Source: Mycobacterium sp. IS-3022 (GTDB taxonomy: Bacteria; Actinomycetota; Actinomycetes; Mycobacteriales; Mycobacteriaceae). Taken from it: DNA of 64,000 nucleotides. Where the stretch lies: assembly GCF_001500065.1 (NCBI RefSeq), contig NZ_LQIN01000008.1:1-64000 (forward strand), given 5' to 3'. The position numbers and the translations under genes were made by a program. Below, in pieces: positions 56,409-64,000 of this stretch (within the stretch, counting starts at the first letter, position 1; each line of letters opens with the position of its first letter). The notes beneath the pieces were generated by a model. That model saw nothing but the letters and a program-made list of their open reading frames with translations. It did no database searches and was not told the origin of the DNA.

Positions 56409-57245
56409 ATGGTTCCGCTTTGGTTCACGCTGTCCGCACTGTGCTTCGTGGGTGCGGCGGTGCTGTTGTACGTCGACGTCGACCGTCGACGCGGGCTGGG
56501 ACGCCGACGCAAGTCCTGGGCGAAGTCGCACGGCTTCGACTACGAGCACGAATCGAACGACATCGTCAAGCGCTGGAAGCGTGGCGTGATGTCGACCGTC
56601 GGCGATGTCACCGCCAAGAACGTCGTGTTGGGTCAGATCCGCGGCGAGGCGGTGTTCATCTTCGACCTCGAGGACGTGGCGACGGTGATCGCGCTGCACC
56701 GCAAGGTCGGCACCAACGTCGTCGTGGACCTGCGGCTCAAGGGCATCAAAGAGCCGCGGGAGAACGACATCTGGCTGCTCGGCGCGATCGGCCCGCGGAT
56801 GGTCTACTCCACCAACCTCGACGCCGCGCGGCGCGCGTGCGACCGGCGGATGGTGACGTTCGCCCACACCGCCCCGGACTGCGCCGAGATCATGTGGAAC
56901 GAGGAGCACTGGACGTTGGTGTCGATGCCGGTCACCAGCACGAGGGCGCAGTGGGACGAGGGCTTGCGCACCGTGCGTCAGTTCAACGACCTGCTGCGGG
57001 TGCTGCCGCCGACTCCACAGGCCATGGCGAGCCAGAGCAGCCAGGCCGCGCTGGCCCGGCGCAGCGGGTCGCCGAGCCGACCGCTCACCCCCGCCGGCCG
57101 CGCCGAACCGGCCCCCGGCCGCGCCGAGGCACCTCCGCGCCCGGAAGCCGCTCGCTACCCCCAGCAGCCGCCCGCCCGCCCCGATGCGGCCCGGCGGCAG
57201 CCGCCGTCGCGCAACGGACGGCAGTCGCCGCACTATCAGCGGTAA
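56409..57245 (+). CDS. ttfA: Trehalose monomycolate transport factor TtfA
   Basis: A 278-residue protein: one N-terminal membrane helix (about 4-22, LWFTLSALCFVGAAVLLYV), a conserved cytoplasmic domain (about 35-200, with HGFDYEHESNDIVKRWKRGV), and a Pro/Arg-rich disordered tail. This matches TtfA (Rv0383c), which partners MmpL3 in mycolate export. In M. tuberculosis Rv0383c is likewise beside clpB (Rv0384c). The SDR gene follows 14 bp later. Confidence 0.85.
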   Translation: MVPLWFTLSALCFVGAAVLLYVDVDRRRGLGRRRKSWAKSHGFDYEHESNDIVKRWKRGVMSTVGDVTAKNVVLGQIRGEAVFIFDLEDVATVIALHRKVGTNVVVDLRLKGIKEPRENDIWLLGAIGPRMVYSTNLDAARRACDRRMVTFAHTAPDCAEIMWNEEHWTLVSMPVTSTRAQWDEGLRTVRQFNDLLRVLPPTPQAMASQSSQAALARRSGSPSRPLTPAGRAEPAPGRAEAPPRPEAARYPQQPPARPDAARRQPPSRNGRQSPHYQR

Positions 57246-57259
57246 GTAATCTCTAGAGC

Positions 57260-58036
57260 ATGTCTCGCCCCGTCGCACTGATCACCGGGCCGACGTCCGG
57301 CATCGGCGCGGGTTTCGCCCGCAGGTACGCCCGCGACGGTCACGACCTGGTCCTCGTCGCCCGCGACGGAGCGCGACTCGAACGCCTGGCCGCCGAACTG
57401 CGCGGCGAAACCGGCGCGGACGTCGAGGTGCTCACCGCCGACCTCGCCGAGTCCGCCGACCGGGCCAAGGTCGCCGACCGGCTGGCCGCCGGCGTGCAGG
57501 TGTTGGTCAACAACGCGGGGTTCGGCACCTCCGGCGAGTTCTGGACCGCCGACCTCGCGCTGCTGCAGTCGCAGTTGGACGTCAACGTCACCGCCGTCAT
57601 GGAGCTGACGCACGCCGCGTTGCCGCCGATGCTGGCCGCGCACCGGGGCACGGTGATCAACGTCGCCAGCGTCGCCGGCCTGCTGCCCGGCCGGGGGTCG
57701 ACGTATTCGGCGTCCAAGGCGTGGGTGATCGCGTTCTCCGAGGGCCTGGCCAACGGCCTGGGCGGCACCGGCGTCGGCGTGCACGCGCTGTGCCCGGGGT
57801 TCGTCCGCACCGAGTTCCACCAGCGGGCCGGCATCGACATGGACGGCACGCCGTCGTGGTTCTGGCTCGAAGTCGACGACGTGGTGGGCGAGACGATGGC
57901 GGGCGTGGCCAAGGGCAAGGTGGTCATCGTGCCCGGCCTGCAGTACAAGGCATTGACCGTCGGCGGGCGGCTCGTGCCGCGAAACCTGGTGCGAGCGATG
58001 ACGAAAGTCGTTGGCCGTGGCCGCAGCAGGACGTAG
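57260..58036 (+). CDS. Short-chain dehydrogenase/reductase
   Basis: A 258-residue SDR. The cofactor motif ITGPTSGIGAGFARR is at residues 8-22, then NNAGFG, the catalytic Ser in INVASVAGLLPG and YSASK (Tyr/Lys, about 153-157). It oxidises or reduces an unknown substrate with NAD(P)H. It starts 14 bp after ttfA and precedes a lipoprotein gene by 3 bp, suggesting cotranscription. Confidence 0.88.
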   Translation: MSRPVALITGPTSGIGAGFARRYARDGHDLVLVARDGARLERLAAELRGETGADVEVLTADLAESADRAKVADRLAAGVQVLVNNAGFGTSGEFWTADLALLQSQLDVNVTAVMELTHAALPPMLAAHRGTVINVASVAGLLPGRGSTYSASKAWVIAFSEGLANGLGGTGVGVHALCPGFVRTEFHQRAGIDMDGTPSWFWLEVDDVVGETMAGVAKGKVVIVPGLQYKALTVGGRLVPRNLVRAMTKVVGRGRSRT

Positions 58037-58039
58037 AGC

Positions 58040-58948
58040 TTGCCTCACGTGCGTGCCCTGACCGCAGCGCTGGCAGCGATCGTCGTCGTCGCGGCCTGTT
58101 CGTGTTCCACTGACGATCGGTTGGCGCGACCCTACGCCGCGCAGACTGCGACCATCGGCGAATCGCTTGCGACGCTGGGCTGGAACATGTCGGTGTCGAA
58201 CCTGCGTTTCGACGGCGACTACGTCCTGTTCGACGTCGACGCGTCACCGTCGGAACCCGGCGGCGCGCACACCAAGCCCGAAGACATCCGGTTCGGCCTC
58301 TACGGGGCCCTCGCACACCCGATCGAGGCCAACGCGATCGGAGCGTGCCGCGACGTGACCAACCTTGAGGTGCAACCACTTTCGGCTCCGACGCCGGACC
58401 GCCTCACCGGCACGGTGTGCATCGGGCCGGCGCGCGACCAGGCGCAGGTGCGAGGCGTGTACGCCTACTCGCCGAGCGACCGGGTACCGGGCACCACCAT
58501 CGCGCACCCGGTGGCGTTCCCCGTCGGGTTGCCCGCGGTCAGGGACAATGACACCGGGCTGTCGCTCAAGACCACGAGCCTCGACGCGTTCCGCGCCGAC
58601 GGCGCCATGCTCGACGCGACGGCGCTGGGCGACCCGAACGCGTTCACCGGCAACGGCTACATGTTGATCGGCCTCGAAATCAGTGGCCTGGCCGAGCAGT
58701 ACCGCGACGTCTCAGAGCAGCGTGGTGGGCCCGCGATGGTGTTGGTGTCGCCGACGCTGCCCCCGCCCGGACTCGACCACGCGTGCGACGTCTACGGCGG
58801 TTCGGTGCTGGTGCTGCCCGACGCCTCCCGTGACGCGGTCCAGGTTCGTGCGTCGCTGTGCACCCAGGGGGAGATCAACAACGCCCTGCTGTATGCGACG
58901 GTTTCGCTGGTCGGCACGCATGCCGCGCTGTGGACCGAGGATGCCTGA
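58040..58948 (+). CDS. Lipoprotein, Rv0381c-like
   Basis: A 302-residue exported protein. A short signal ends in a lipobox-like VAACS (Cys about residue 20). The rest is beta-rich with several Cys (GACRD, GTVCIG, HACDVYG, ASLCTQ) and no catalytic motif. The gene before an SpoU methyltransferase in M. tuberculosis (Rv0381c) has the same place. The TTG at 58040 has AGGAC well spaced; a GTG at 58049 is the alternative. Confidence 0.65.
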   Translation: MPHVRALTAALAAIVVVAACSCSTDDRLARPYAAQTATIGESLATLGWNMSVSNLRFDGDYVLFDVDASPSEPGGAHTKPEDIRFGLYGALAHPIEANAIGACRDVTNLEVQPLSAPTPDRLTGTVCIGPARDQAQVRGVYAYSPSDRVPGTTIAHPVAFPVGLPAVRDNDTGLSLKTTSLDAFRADGAMLDATALGDPNAFTGNGYMLIGLEISGLAEQYRDVSEQRGGPAMVLVSPTLPPPGLDHACDVYGGSVLVLPDASRDAVQVRASLCTQGEINNALLYATVSLVGTHAALWTEDA

Positions 58949-59615
58949 GCCGCCGGGGCAGGATGTCGCCGCCGCCGCGGCTCCGGGACCAACGGAGTGG
59001 GGTGAGGGCCCGGGCGTCGGTCCGTGGCCCGGTCCGCCGCCTACCGACCCGCGCTATGACCCCGTGCTGCTGCGCGACGGCGACACCCGCAATGTCGTTG
59101 ACGCATACCGGTATTGGACGCGGGAGGCGATCATCGCCGACATCGATACCCGCAGGCACCCGCTGCACATTGCGATCGAGAACTTCGGCAACGACGCCAA
59201 CATCGGCGCGGTGGTGCGCACCGCCAACGCGTTCGCCGTCCACACCGTGCACATCGTCGGCAGGCGGCGCTGGAACCGTCGCGGCGCGATGGTGACCGAT
59301 CGCTATCAGCGACTGCGCCACCACGACACCACCGCCGCACTGCTCGCGTTCGCCGCAGATGCCGGGCTCACCGTCGTCGCCGTCGACAACATCCCGGGCG
59401 CCGCGCGCCTCGAGACCACCTCGCTGCCGCGGGACTGCCTGCTGATCTTCGGCCAGGAGGGGCCCGGCATCACCGACGAGGCGAGGGCCGGCGCCGCGCT
59501 GACCGTGTCCATCGCCCAGTTCGGCTCGACCCGCAGCATCAACGCCGGCGTCGCCGCCGGTATCGCGATGCACACCTGGATCACTCAACACGGGGACCTT
59601 TCGGCGGCCTGGTAG
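58941..59615 (+). CDS. SpoU/TrmH-family RNA 2'-O-methyltransferase
   Basis: A 224-residue SPOUT methyltransferase. The family motifs are IENFGNDANIGAVVRTANAF (motif 1), LIFGQEGPGI (motif 2) and SIAQFGSTRSINAGVAAGIA (motif 3, SAM knot). It methylates a ribose in tRNA or rRNA. The ATG overlaps the preceding lipoprotein gene by 8 bp. Rv0380c is the probable M. tuberculosis counterpart. Confidence 0.9.
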   Translation: MPEPPGQDVAAAAAPGPTEWGEGPGVGPWPGPPPTDPRYDPVLLRDGDTRNVVDAYRYWTREAIIADIDTRRHPLHIAIENFGNDANIGAVVRTANAFAVHTVHIVGRRRWNRRGAMVTDRYQRLRHHDTTAALLAFAADAGLTVVAVDNIPGAARLETTSLPRDCLLIFGQEGPGITDEARAGAALTVSIAQFGSTRSINAGVAAGIAMHTWITQHGDLSAAW

Positions 59616-59630
59616 GGCAGGATCGACACC

Positions 59631-60734
59631 ATGGATCAGCTCTGGGCCAACCGCGCAGCCAGCGCTGAGGCCGCGATCGCCAAGCGACACCTCAAACGGC
59701 TGTGGGGCTTGCCCGGCACACAACTGGGCGTGGTCGCCTGGCCCGCGGCGCGGCAGCACCGACTGTTCGGCACGTGGCACTACTGGTGGCAGGCGCATCT
59801 GCTGGACAACCTCGTCGACGCGCAAGTGCGCGACCCGCGACCCGAGCGGCAGAAGATGATCGTCCGTCAGATCCGCACGCACCGGTTGCGCAACAACCTT
59901 CGGTGGACCAACGACTACTACGACGACATGGCGTGGCTGGCGCTGGCGCTCGAACGCGCAGCCAGGCTGGCGGGGGTGCAGCGACCGAAGGCGCTCGAGA
60001 AACTGGCCGATCAGTTCGTCAACGCCTGGGTGCCCGAGGACGGCGGCGGCATCCCGTGGCGCAAGCAGGACCAGTTCTTCAACGCCCCGGCCAACGGTCC
60101 TGCGGCGATCTTCCTGGCCCGCTACGACGACCGGTTGCGCCGCGCCCAGCAGATGTCGGACTGGATCGACGAGACCCTGATCGACCCGGACACCCACCTG
60201 GTATTCGACGGGATCAAGGGCGGCTCGCTGGTGCGGGCCCAGTACACGTACTGCCAGGGCGTGGTGCTGGGCCTGGAAACCGAACTGGCCGCGCGCACCG
60301 ATGACCCCGACCACGCCCGGCGGGTGCACCGGCTGGTCACGGCGGTCGCAGAGAACATGGCGCCCGACGGTGTCATCAAGGGCGCCGGTGGCGGCGACGG
60401 CGGCCTGTTCAACGGCATCCTGGCGCGCTATCTCGCCCTGGTTGCGACCATGCTGCCGCAGGGCGGCGACGACGACGGCGCGGCCCGCGACACCGCCCGC
60501 TCACTGGTGTTGCGCTCGGCCGAGGCGGCGTGGCAGAACCGACAGACCGTCGACGGGCTGCCCCTGTTCAGCGCGTTCTGGGAGCGCACCGCCGAAATCC
60601 CCACGGCCGCAGGCGGTCAGGCGCAGTTCGTCGAGGGTGCGGTCAACGCCTCCGAGGTGCCCGAGCGCGATCTGTCGGTGCAGCTGTCGGGATGGATGCT
60701 GATGGAAGCCGCCCACGCAGTGACCGAGGAGTGA
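59631..60734 (+). CDS. Glycoside hydrolase family 76 protein
   Basis: A 367-residue (alpha/alpha)6 protein. The GH76 catalytic Asp pair is in TNDYYDDMAWLALAL (about residues 90-104), preceded by WHYWWQAHLLDNLVDAQ. GH76 enzymes are endo-alpha-1,6-mannanases. No signal peptide is seen, so a cytoplasmic role in mannan/lipomannan turnover or a binding role is possible. Rv0365c is the likely orthologue. It overlaps nhaA by 4 bp. Confidence 0.87.
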   Translation: MDQLWANRAASAEAAIAKRHLKRLWGLPGTQLGVVAWPAARQHRLFGTWHYWWQAHLLDNLVDAQVRDPRPERQKMIVRQIRTHRLRNNLRWTNDYYDDMAWLALALERAARLAGVQRPKALEKLADQFVNAWVPEDGGGIPWRKQDQFFNAPANGPAAIFLARYDDRLRRAQQMSDWIDETLIDPDTHLVFDGIKGGSLVRAQYTYCQGVVLGLETELAARTDDPDHARRVHRLVTAVAENMAPDGVIKGAGGGDGGLFNGILARYLALVATMLPQGGDDDGAARDTARSLVLRSAEAAWQNRQTVDGLPLFSAFWERTAEIPTAAGGQAQFVEGAVNASEVPERDLSVQLSGWMLMEAAHAVTEE

Positions 60735-62587
60735 GCGCCTCGCGCTCGGTTCCGCGGATCGTCCGCCTGCTGCCGACACGGTTCAGCCGCGACGCCAAGG
60801 CGGTAAAAACCGAAGAGAACACCGCGGCCGCCCTGCTGCTGCTCTTCACGATCGCCGCGCTCGTTTGGGCGAATTCCCCGTGGGCGCATGGTTATTGGGC
60901 GCTTCTCGACACCCACGTCGGGTTCACCTTCGCCGAGCACCGCTTCGAGCTGACCGTCAAACATCTGGTCAACGACGGGCTGATGGCGTTCTTCTTCTTC
61001 ATCGTCGGGCTCGAGGTGAAGCACGAATTCGCAATCGGTGAGCTGACCGACCGGGCGAGGGCGGCGGTGCCGGTGGTGGCGGCCATCGCCGGACTGGCGG
61101 TGCCCGCCGCGATCTTCCTGATGTTCAATCCGTCCGGCGAGAACGCCGAGGCGTGGGGTGTGGTGATATCCACCGACACCGCGTTTCTGATCGGCGCGCT
61201 GGCGGTCATCAAACCGAAGTTCCCGGCACGGTTGCGGATCTTCCTGCTGACCCTGGCCGTCGTCGACGACGTCGGCGCGCTCGGCGTGATCGCGCTGTTC
61301 TACTCCGACCGCATCAGCGTTGCGCCGCTTGCGGTCTCGCTCGCAATCATCGTGGCGCTCGCGCTGGTGCAGTTCCTGCCGGCGGCGCGCGGTCCCGCCT
61401 ACGCCGCGCTCGGCGTCGCGCTGTGGATCGGGCTGTTCATGGCCGGTGTGCACCCGACGCTGGCGGGCGTCGCCGTGGCGCTGCTGATTCCGGTGTTCTC
61501 GCCGGAGCGCAGCCAGGTAGAGGAGGCCGTCGCGCGCATCCGTGCGTTCCGGCAGTCGCCGAACTCGCGTTACGCCCGCGAGGTGACCCGCGGTCTGCGG
61601 GATTCGATCTCGATCAACGAACGCCTGCAGACCGGCGTGCGGCCGTATGTGTCGTTCGTGGTGCTGCCGCTGTTCGCGTTGGTCAACGCCGGGGTGGTGC
61701 TCGATGCGGCCGGCGTGACGGCGGCCCTGCGTTCGCCGCTGACGTGGGGCATCGTCGTCGGTCTGGTGGTCGGCAAGTTCGTCGGCATCACCACCTCGAC
61801 GTGGGTGATGCGGCGCAGCGGTGTCGGCGAACTGGCGCCGGGACTGACGTTGCGCCGGATCGCCGGTGGCGCCGCGCTGTCGGGAATCGGTTTCACGATC
61901 TCGCTATTCATCGTCGACATCGCGATCGACGACCCGGGGCGCCAGGAACAGGCGATCATCGGGGTGCTGATCGCCTCGGTGGTCGCCTTCCTGCTCGGAT
62001 GGGCGATCTTCCGCATCACCGACTGGCTCAGTCCGCCGGACCCGGTCGGGCTGAATCTGCTGCGCCCGATCGACCCGGACCGTGACCACATCAAGGGCGA
62101 TCCCGACGCCCCGCTGACGCTCGTGGAGTACGGCGACTTCGAGTGCCCGTTCTGCAGCCGGGCCACCGGCGCGATCGACGAAGTGCGCGACCACTTCGGC
62201 GCCGAACTGCGCTATGTATGGCGTCATCTGCCGCTGGAACGTGCACACCCACGCGCGTTCGACGCCGCGCGGGCGAGCGAGGCGGCCGCGGCGCAAGGCA
62301 GATTCTGGGAGATGGCCCGGGAGCTGTTCGGCCACCAGGACGACCTGGAGTGGTCGGACATGTACCGCTACGCGGTGGCGGCGGGCTGCGACATCGAGCG
62401 GTTCGACCAGGACGTACGCGCGCACCCGTCGAAGGTGCTGCACCACGTCCAGGACGACGCGCAGGACGCGGAACTGATGGACCTGAACTCGACGCCGACG
62501 TTCTTCGTCAACGGCAAGCGGCACAGGGGCCCGTTCGACGCCGCCAGCCTGATCCGCGCGCTCGAGAGCGGCCGAGTCGGCCGTTAG
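60731..62587 (+). CDS. nhaA: NhaA Na+/H+ antiporter fused to a DsbA-like thioredoxin domain
   Basis: A 618-residue fusion. The N-terminal ~430 residues are a full NhaA antiporter: KTEENTAAALLLLFTIAAL, the Asp pair in AVVDDVGALGVIALFYSD (about 178) and conserved NAGV and GFTISLFI segments. After a short linker (DPDRDHIKGDPDAPLTLVEY) comes a DsbA-like thioredoxin fold with the redox motif CPFC (about 472) and cis-Pro in NSTPTFFVNG. The GTG start overlaps the GH76 stop (GTGA). It converges with dedA, overlapping by 4 bp. Confidence 0.9.
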   Translation: MSASRSVPRIVRLLPTRFSRDAKAVKTEENTAAALLLLFTIAALVWANSPWAHGYWALLDTHVGFTFAEHRFELTVKHLVNDGLMAFFFFIVGLEVKHEFAIGELTDRARAAVPVVAAIAGLAVPAAIFLMFNPSGENAEAWGVVISTDTAFLIGALAVIKPKFPARLRIFLLTLAVVDDVGALGVIALFYSDRISVAPLAVSLAIIVALALVQFLPAARGPAYAALGVALWIGLFMAGVHPTLAGVAVALLIPVFSPERSQVEEAVARIRAFRQSPNSRYAREVTRGLRDSISINERLQTGVRPYVSFVVLPLFALVNAGVVLDAAGVTAALRSPLTWGIVVGLVVGKFVGITTSTWVMRRSGVGELAPGLTLRRIAGGAALSGIGFTISLFIVDIAIDDPGRQEQAIIGVLIASVVAFLLGWAIFRITDWLSPPDPVGLNLLRPIDPDRDHIKGDPDAPLTLVEYGDFECPFCSRATGAIDEVRDHFGAELRYVWRHLPLERAHPRAFDAARASEAAAAQGRFWEMARELFGHQDDLEWSDMYRYAVAAGCDIERFDQDVRAHPSKVLHHVQDDAQDAELMDLNSTPTFFVNGKRHRGPFDAASLIRALESGRVGR

Positions 62588-63309
62588 CCCGGCTGCTCGC
62601 CGGAGTCGATCGGCGGCGCCGCGATCCCGGCCCGCTTGGCGGCCCGGCGCCGCTTGAACCACTCGATGAACATCGGCAGCACGGAGACCACCACGATCGC
62701 GATGACGATCGGCTCGAGCAGCTTCTGGATGATCTCGAACCGGCCGAGCCAGTAGCCCAACAGCGTCAGCCCGACCCCCCAGACGACGGCGCCGATCACG
62801 TTGAACAGCGTGAAGGCCCCGTAGTTCATCCGGGCAGCGCCGGCGGTCAGCGGTGCGAGCGTGCGCACGATCGGCACGAACCGGGCGATGACGATCGCGA
62901 ACGGGCCGCGCTGTTCGAAGAACACGTGCGCTTCGTCGAGGTACTTCTGCTTCAGGAACCGCGCATCCGGCTTGAACATCGCGGTGCCGACGTTGCGGCC
63001 GATCCAGTAGCCGACCTGGCCGCCCAGGATGGCGGCGATCGGGATGAACACCAGCAGCTGCCACAGCTGGAAGTTGATTACCTCGCCGCCGCCTTCGGCC
63101 AACGCGGCCGTGCCGGCGGCCAGCATGCCCGCCACGAACAGCAGCGAGTCGCCGGGCAGGATCGGGAACAGCACCCCCGACTCGACGAAGATGACCACCA
63201 GCAGCCCGACCAGCGCCCACGTGCCGAAGTAGCCGAGCAGCGTCATCGGGTCGAGGAAGTCCGGCATCAGCGCCAGCTGGTCGGTCGCCGCGAGGGCCGA
63301 GATGGTCAC
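62584..63309 (-). CDS. DedA-family membrane protein
   Basis: A 241-residue DedA/VTT protein. Signatures are VFVESGVLFPILPGDSLLFVAG (split across about 40-62), GYWIGRNVG and ARFVPIVRTLAPLTAGAARM (about 168-187). DedA proteins flip phospholipids or undecaprenyl phosphate and support membrane homeostasis. Rv0364 is the M. tuberculosis counterpart beside fba. A basic tail (KRRRAAKRAG) is cytoplasmic. Confidence 0.9.
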   Translation of the reverse strand: MTISALAATDQLALMPDFLDPMTLLGYFGTWALVGLLVVIFVESGVLFPILPGDSLLFVAGMLAAGTAALAEGGGEVINFQLWQLLVFIPIAAILGGQVGYWIGRNVGTAMFKPDARFLKQKYLDEAHVFFEQRGPFAIVIARFVPIVRTLAPLTAGAARMNYGAFTLFNVIGAVVWGVGLTLLGYWLGRFEIIQKLLEPIVIAIVVVSVLPMFIEWFKRRRAAKRAGIAAPPIDSGEQPG

Positions 63310-63375
63310 AGTGCCCCAAGATACCGGTCGGCCTCCCCGGTGGGATAATCACCGAAACCGCCGAGAGGACCGCTC

Positions 63376-64000
63376 ATGGCCATCGCAACGCCCGAGGTGT
63401 ACGCGGAGATGCTCGGCCGGGCCAAGGAGCACGGGTTCGCATTTCCGGCCATCAACTGCACGTCGTCGGAGTCCGTCAACGCCGCGATCAAGGGCTTCGC
63501 CGACGCCGGCAGTGACGGCATCATCCAGTTCTCCACCGGCGGAGCCGAATTCGCGTCCGGTCTGGGTGTCAAGGACATGGTCACCGGTGCGGTCGCGCTG
63601 GCCGAGTTCGCCCACGTCGTCGCCGCGAAGTATCCGATCACCGTGGCGCTGCACACCGACCACTGTCCGAAGGACAAGCTCGACACCTATGTACGCCCGC
63701 TGCTGGCGATCTCACAGCAACGCGTCTCCGAGGGCGGGCAGCCGCTGTTCCAGTCGCATATGTGGGACGGGTCAGCGGTGCCGATCGACGAAAACCTCGA
63801 GATCGCCCGCGAACTGCTCAAGGAGGCCGCCGCGGCGAAGATCATCCTGGAGATCGAGATCGGCGTGGTCGGCGGTGAGGAAGACGGCGTGGCGCACGAG
63901 ATCAACGACAAGCTCTACACCACTGCAGAGGATTTCGAGAAGACCGTCGAGGTGCTCGGTGCGGGCGAACACGGCAGGTACCTGTTGGCGGCGACGTTCG
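63376..64000 (+). CDS. fba: Class II fructose-bisphosphate aldolase (partial)
   Basis: The first 208 codons of fba; the gene runs off the window. It begins MAIATPEVYAEMLGRAKEHG and includes the metal-binding His segment VALHTDHCPKDKL (about 95-107) and EIGVVGGEEDGVAHE (about 160-175), both conserved in class II aldolases. It cleaves fructose 1,6-bisphosphate in glycolysis and gluconeogenesis. Rv0363c is the likely orthologue. Confidence 0.95.
   Translation, partial: MAIATPEVYAEMLGRAKEHGFAFPAINCTSSESVNAAIKGFADAGSDGIIQFSTGGAEFASGLGVKDMVTGAVALAEFAHVVAAKYPITVALHTDHCPKDKLDTYVRPLLAISQQRVSEGGQPLFQSHMWDGSAVPIDENLEIARELLKEAAAAKIILEIEIGVVGGEEDGVAHEINDKLYTTAEDFEKTVEVLGAGEHGRYLLAATF

Overview
The window is high-GC chromosomal DNA from a mycobacterium, most likely a rapid grower (Mycolicibacterium type). 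The evidence is the isoniazid-inducible iniBAC cluster, the HspR-controlled dnaK-grpE-dnaJ-hspR operon with HAIR operators, clpB, a TtfA-like mycolate-transport factor, and a run of genes whose M. tuberculosis counterparts sit near fba (Rv0363c) and dedA (Rv0364).

Left chromosomal part (1-20854): the end of iniB, then iniA and iniC. A minus-strand pair follows: a cyclase/AAA-ATPase/TPR signalling protein translationally coupled to an MGT-type glycosyltransferase. Next come two Thr/Ser-rich single-pass membrane proteins, an F420-type LLM oxidoreductase, a type I sulfatase, an NTF2-like protein and a wax-ester-synthase/DGAT-type acyltransferase. A PucR/CdaR regulator is divergent from these. 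Then come a DinB/mycothiol-type protein, a hemerythrin, and a second cyclase/AAA/TPR gene whose 3' end is interrupted.

Central part (20855-42183): a complete 21.3-kb Tn7-like transposon, bounded to the base. Both ends start 5'-TGTAGGAA. A 5-bp target duplication, CCCGG, flanks it (20850-20854 and 42184-42188). Both ends carry repeated TGTCGG motifs, widely spaced on the left and dense on the right as in Tn7. The transposition genes tnsA-tnsB-tnsC-tniQ plus one unknown ORF lie at the right end. The cargo is an alpha/beta hydrolase, an anti-phage dCTP deaminase (AvcD-like) overlapping a 58-aa ORF, a hairpin-rich intergenic stretch that may be a structured RNA, a full type I Wadjet system (jetABCD, the mycobacterial EptABCD family), a GMC oxidoreductase, and a cyclase/NB-ARC/LuxR regulator. 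A second, diverged left end at 22084 suggests a composite history. Insertion replaced the last 17 codons of the second cyclase gene and placed tnsA head-to-head with the dnaK promoter.

Right chromosomal part (42184-64000): the detached cyclase tail, two HAIR operators and the dnaK operon. Then aldose-1-epimerase, a lipoprotein, a flavohemoglobin, a membrane protein with a divergent TetR regulator, a GAP/Sap-family protein, a secreted protein, clpB (with its own HAIR), an acyl-CoA ligase, ttfA, an SDR, a lipoprotein, an SpoU methyltransferase, a GH76 protein, an NhaA-thioredoxin fusion, DedA, and the start of fba.

The transposon acts as a defence island: Wadjet against plasmids and the deaminase against phage, moved by Tn7-type transposition into the gap before the main heat-shock operon. 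No tRNA, rRNA or CRISPR array was seen.
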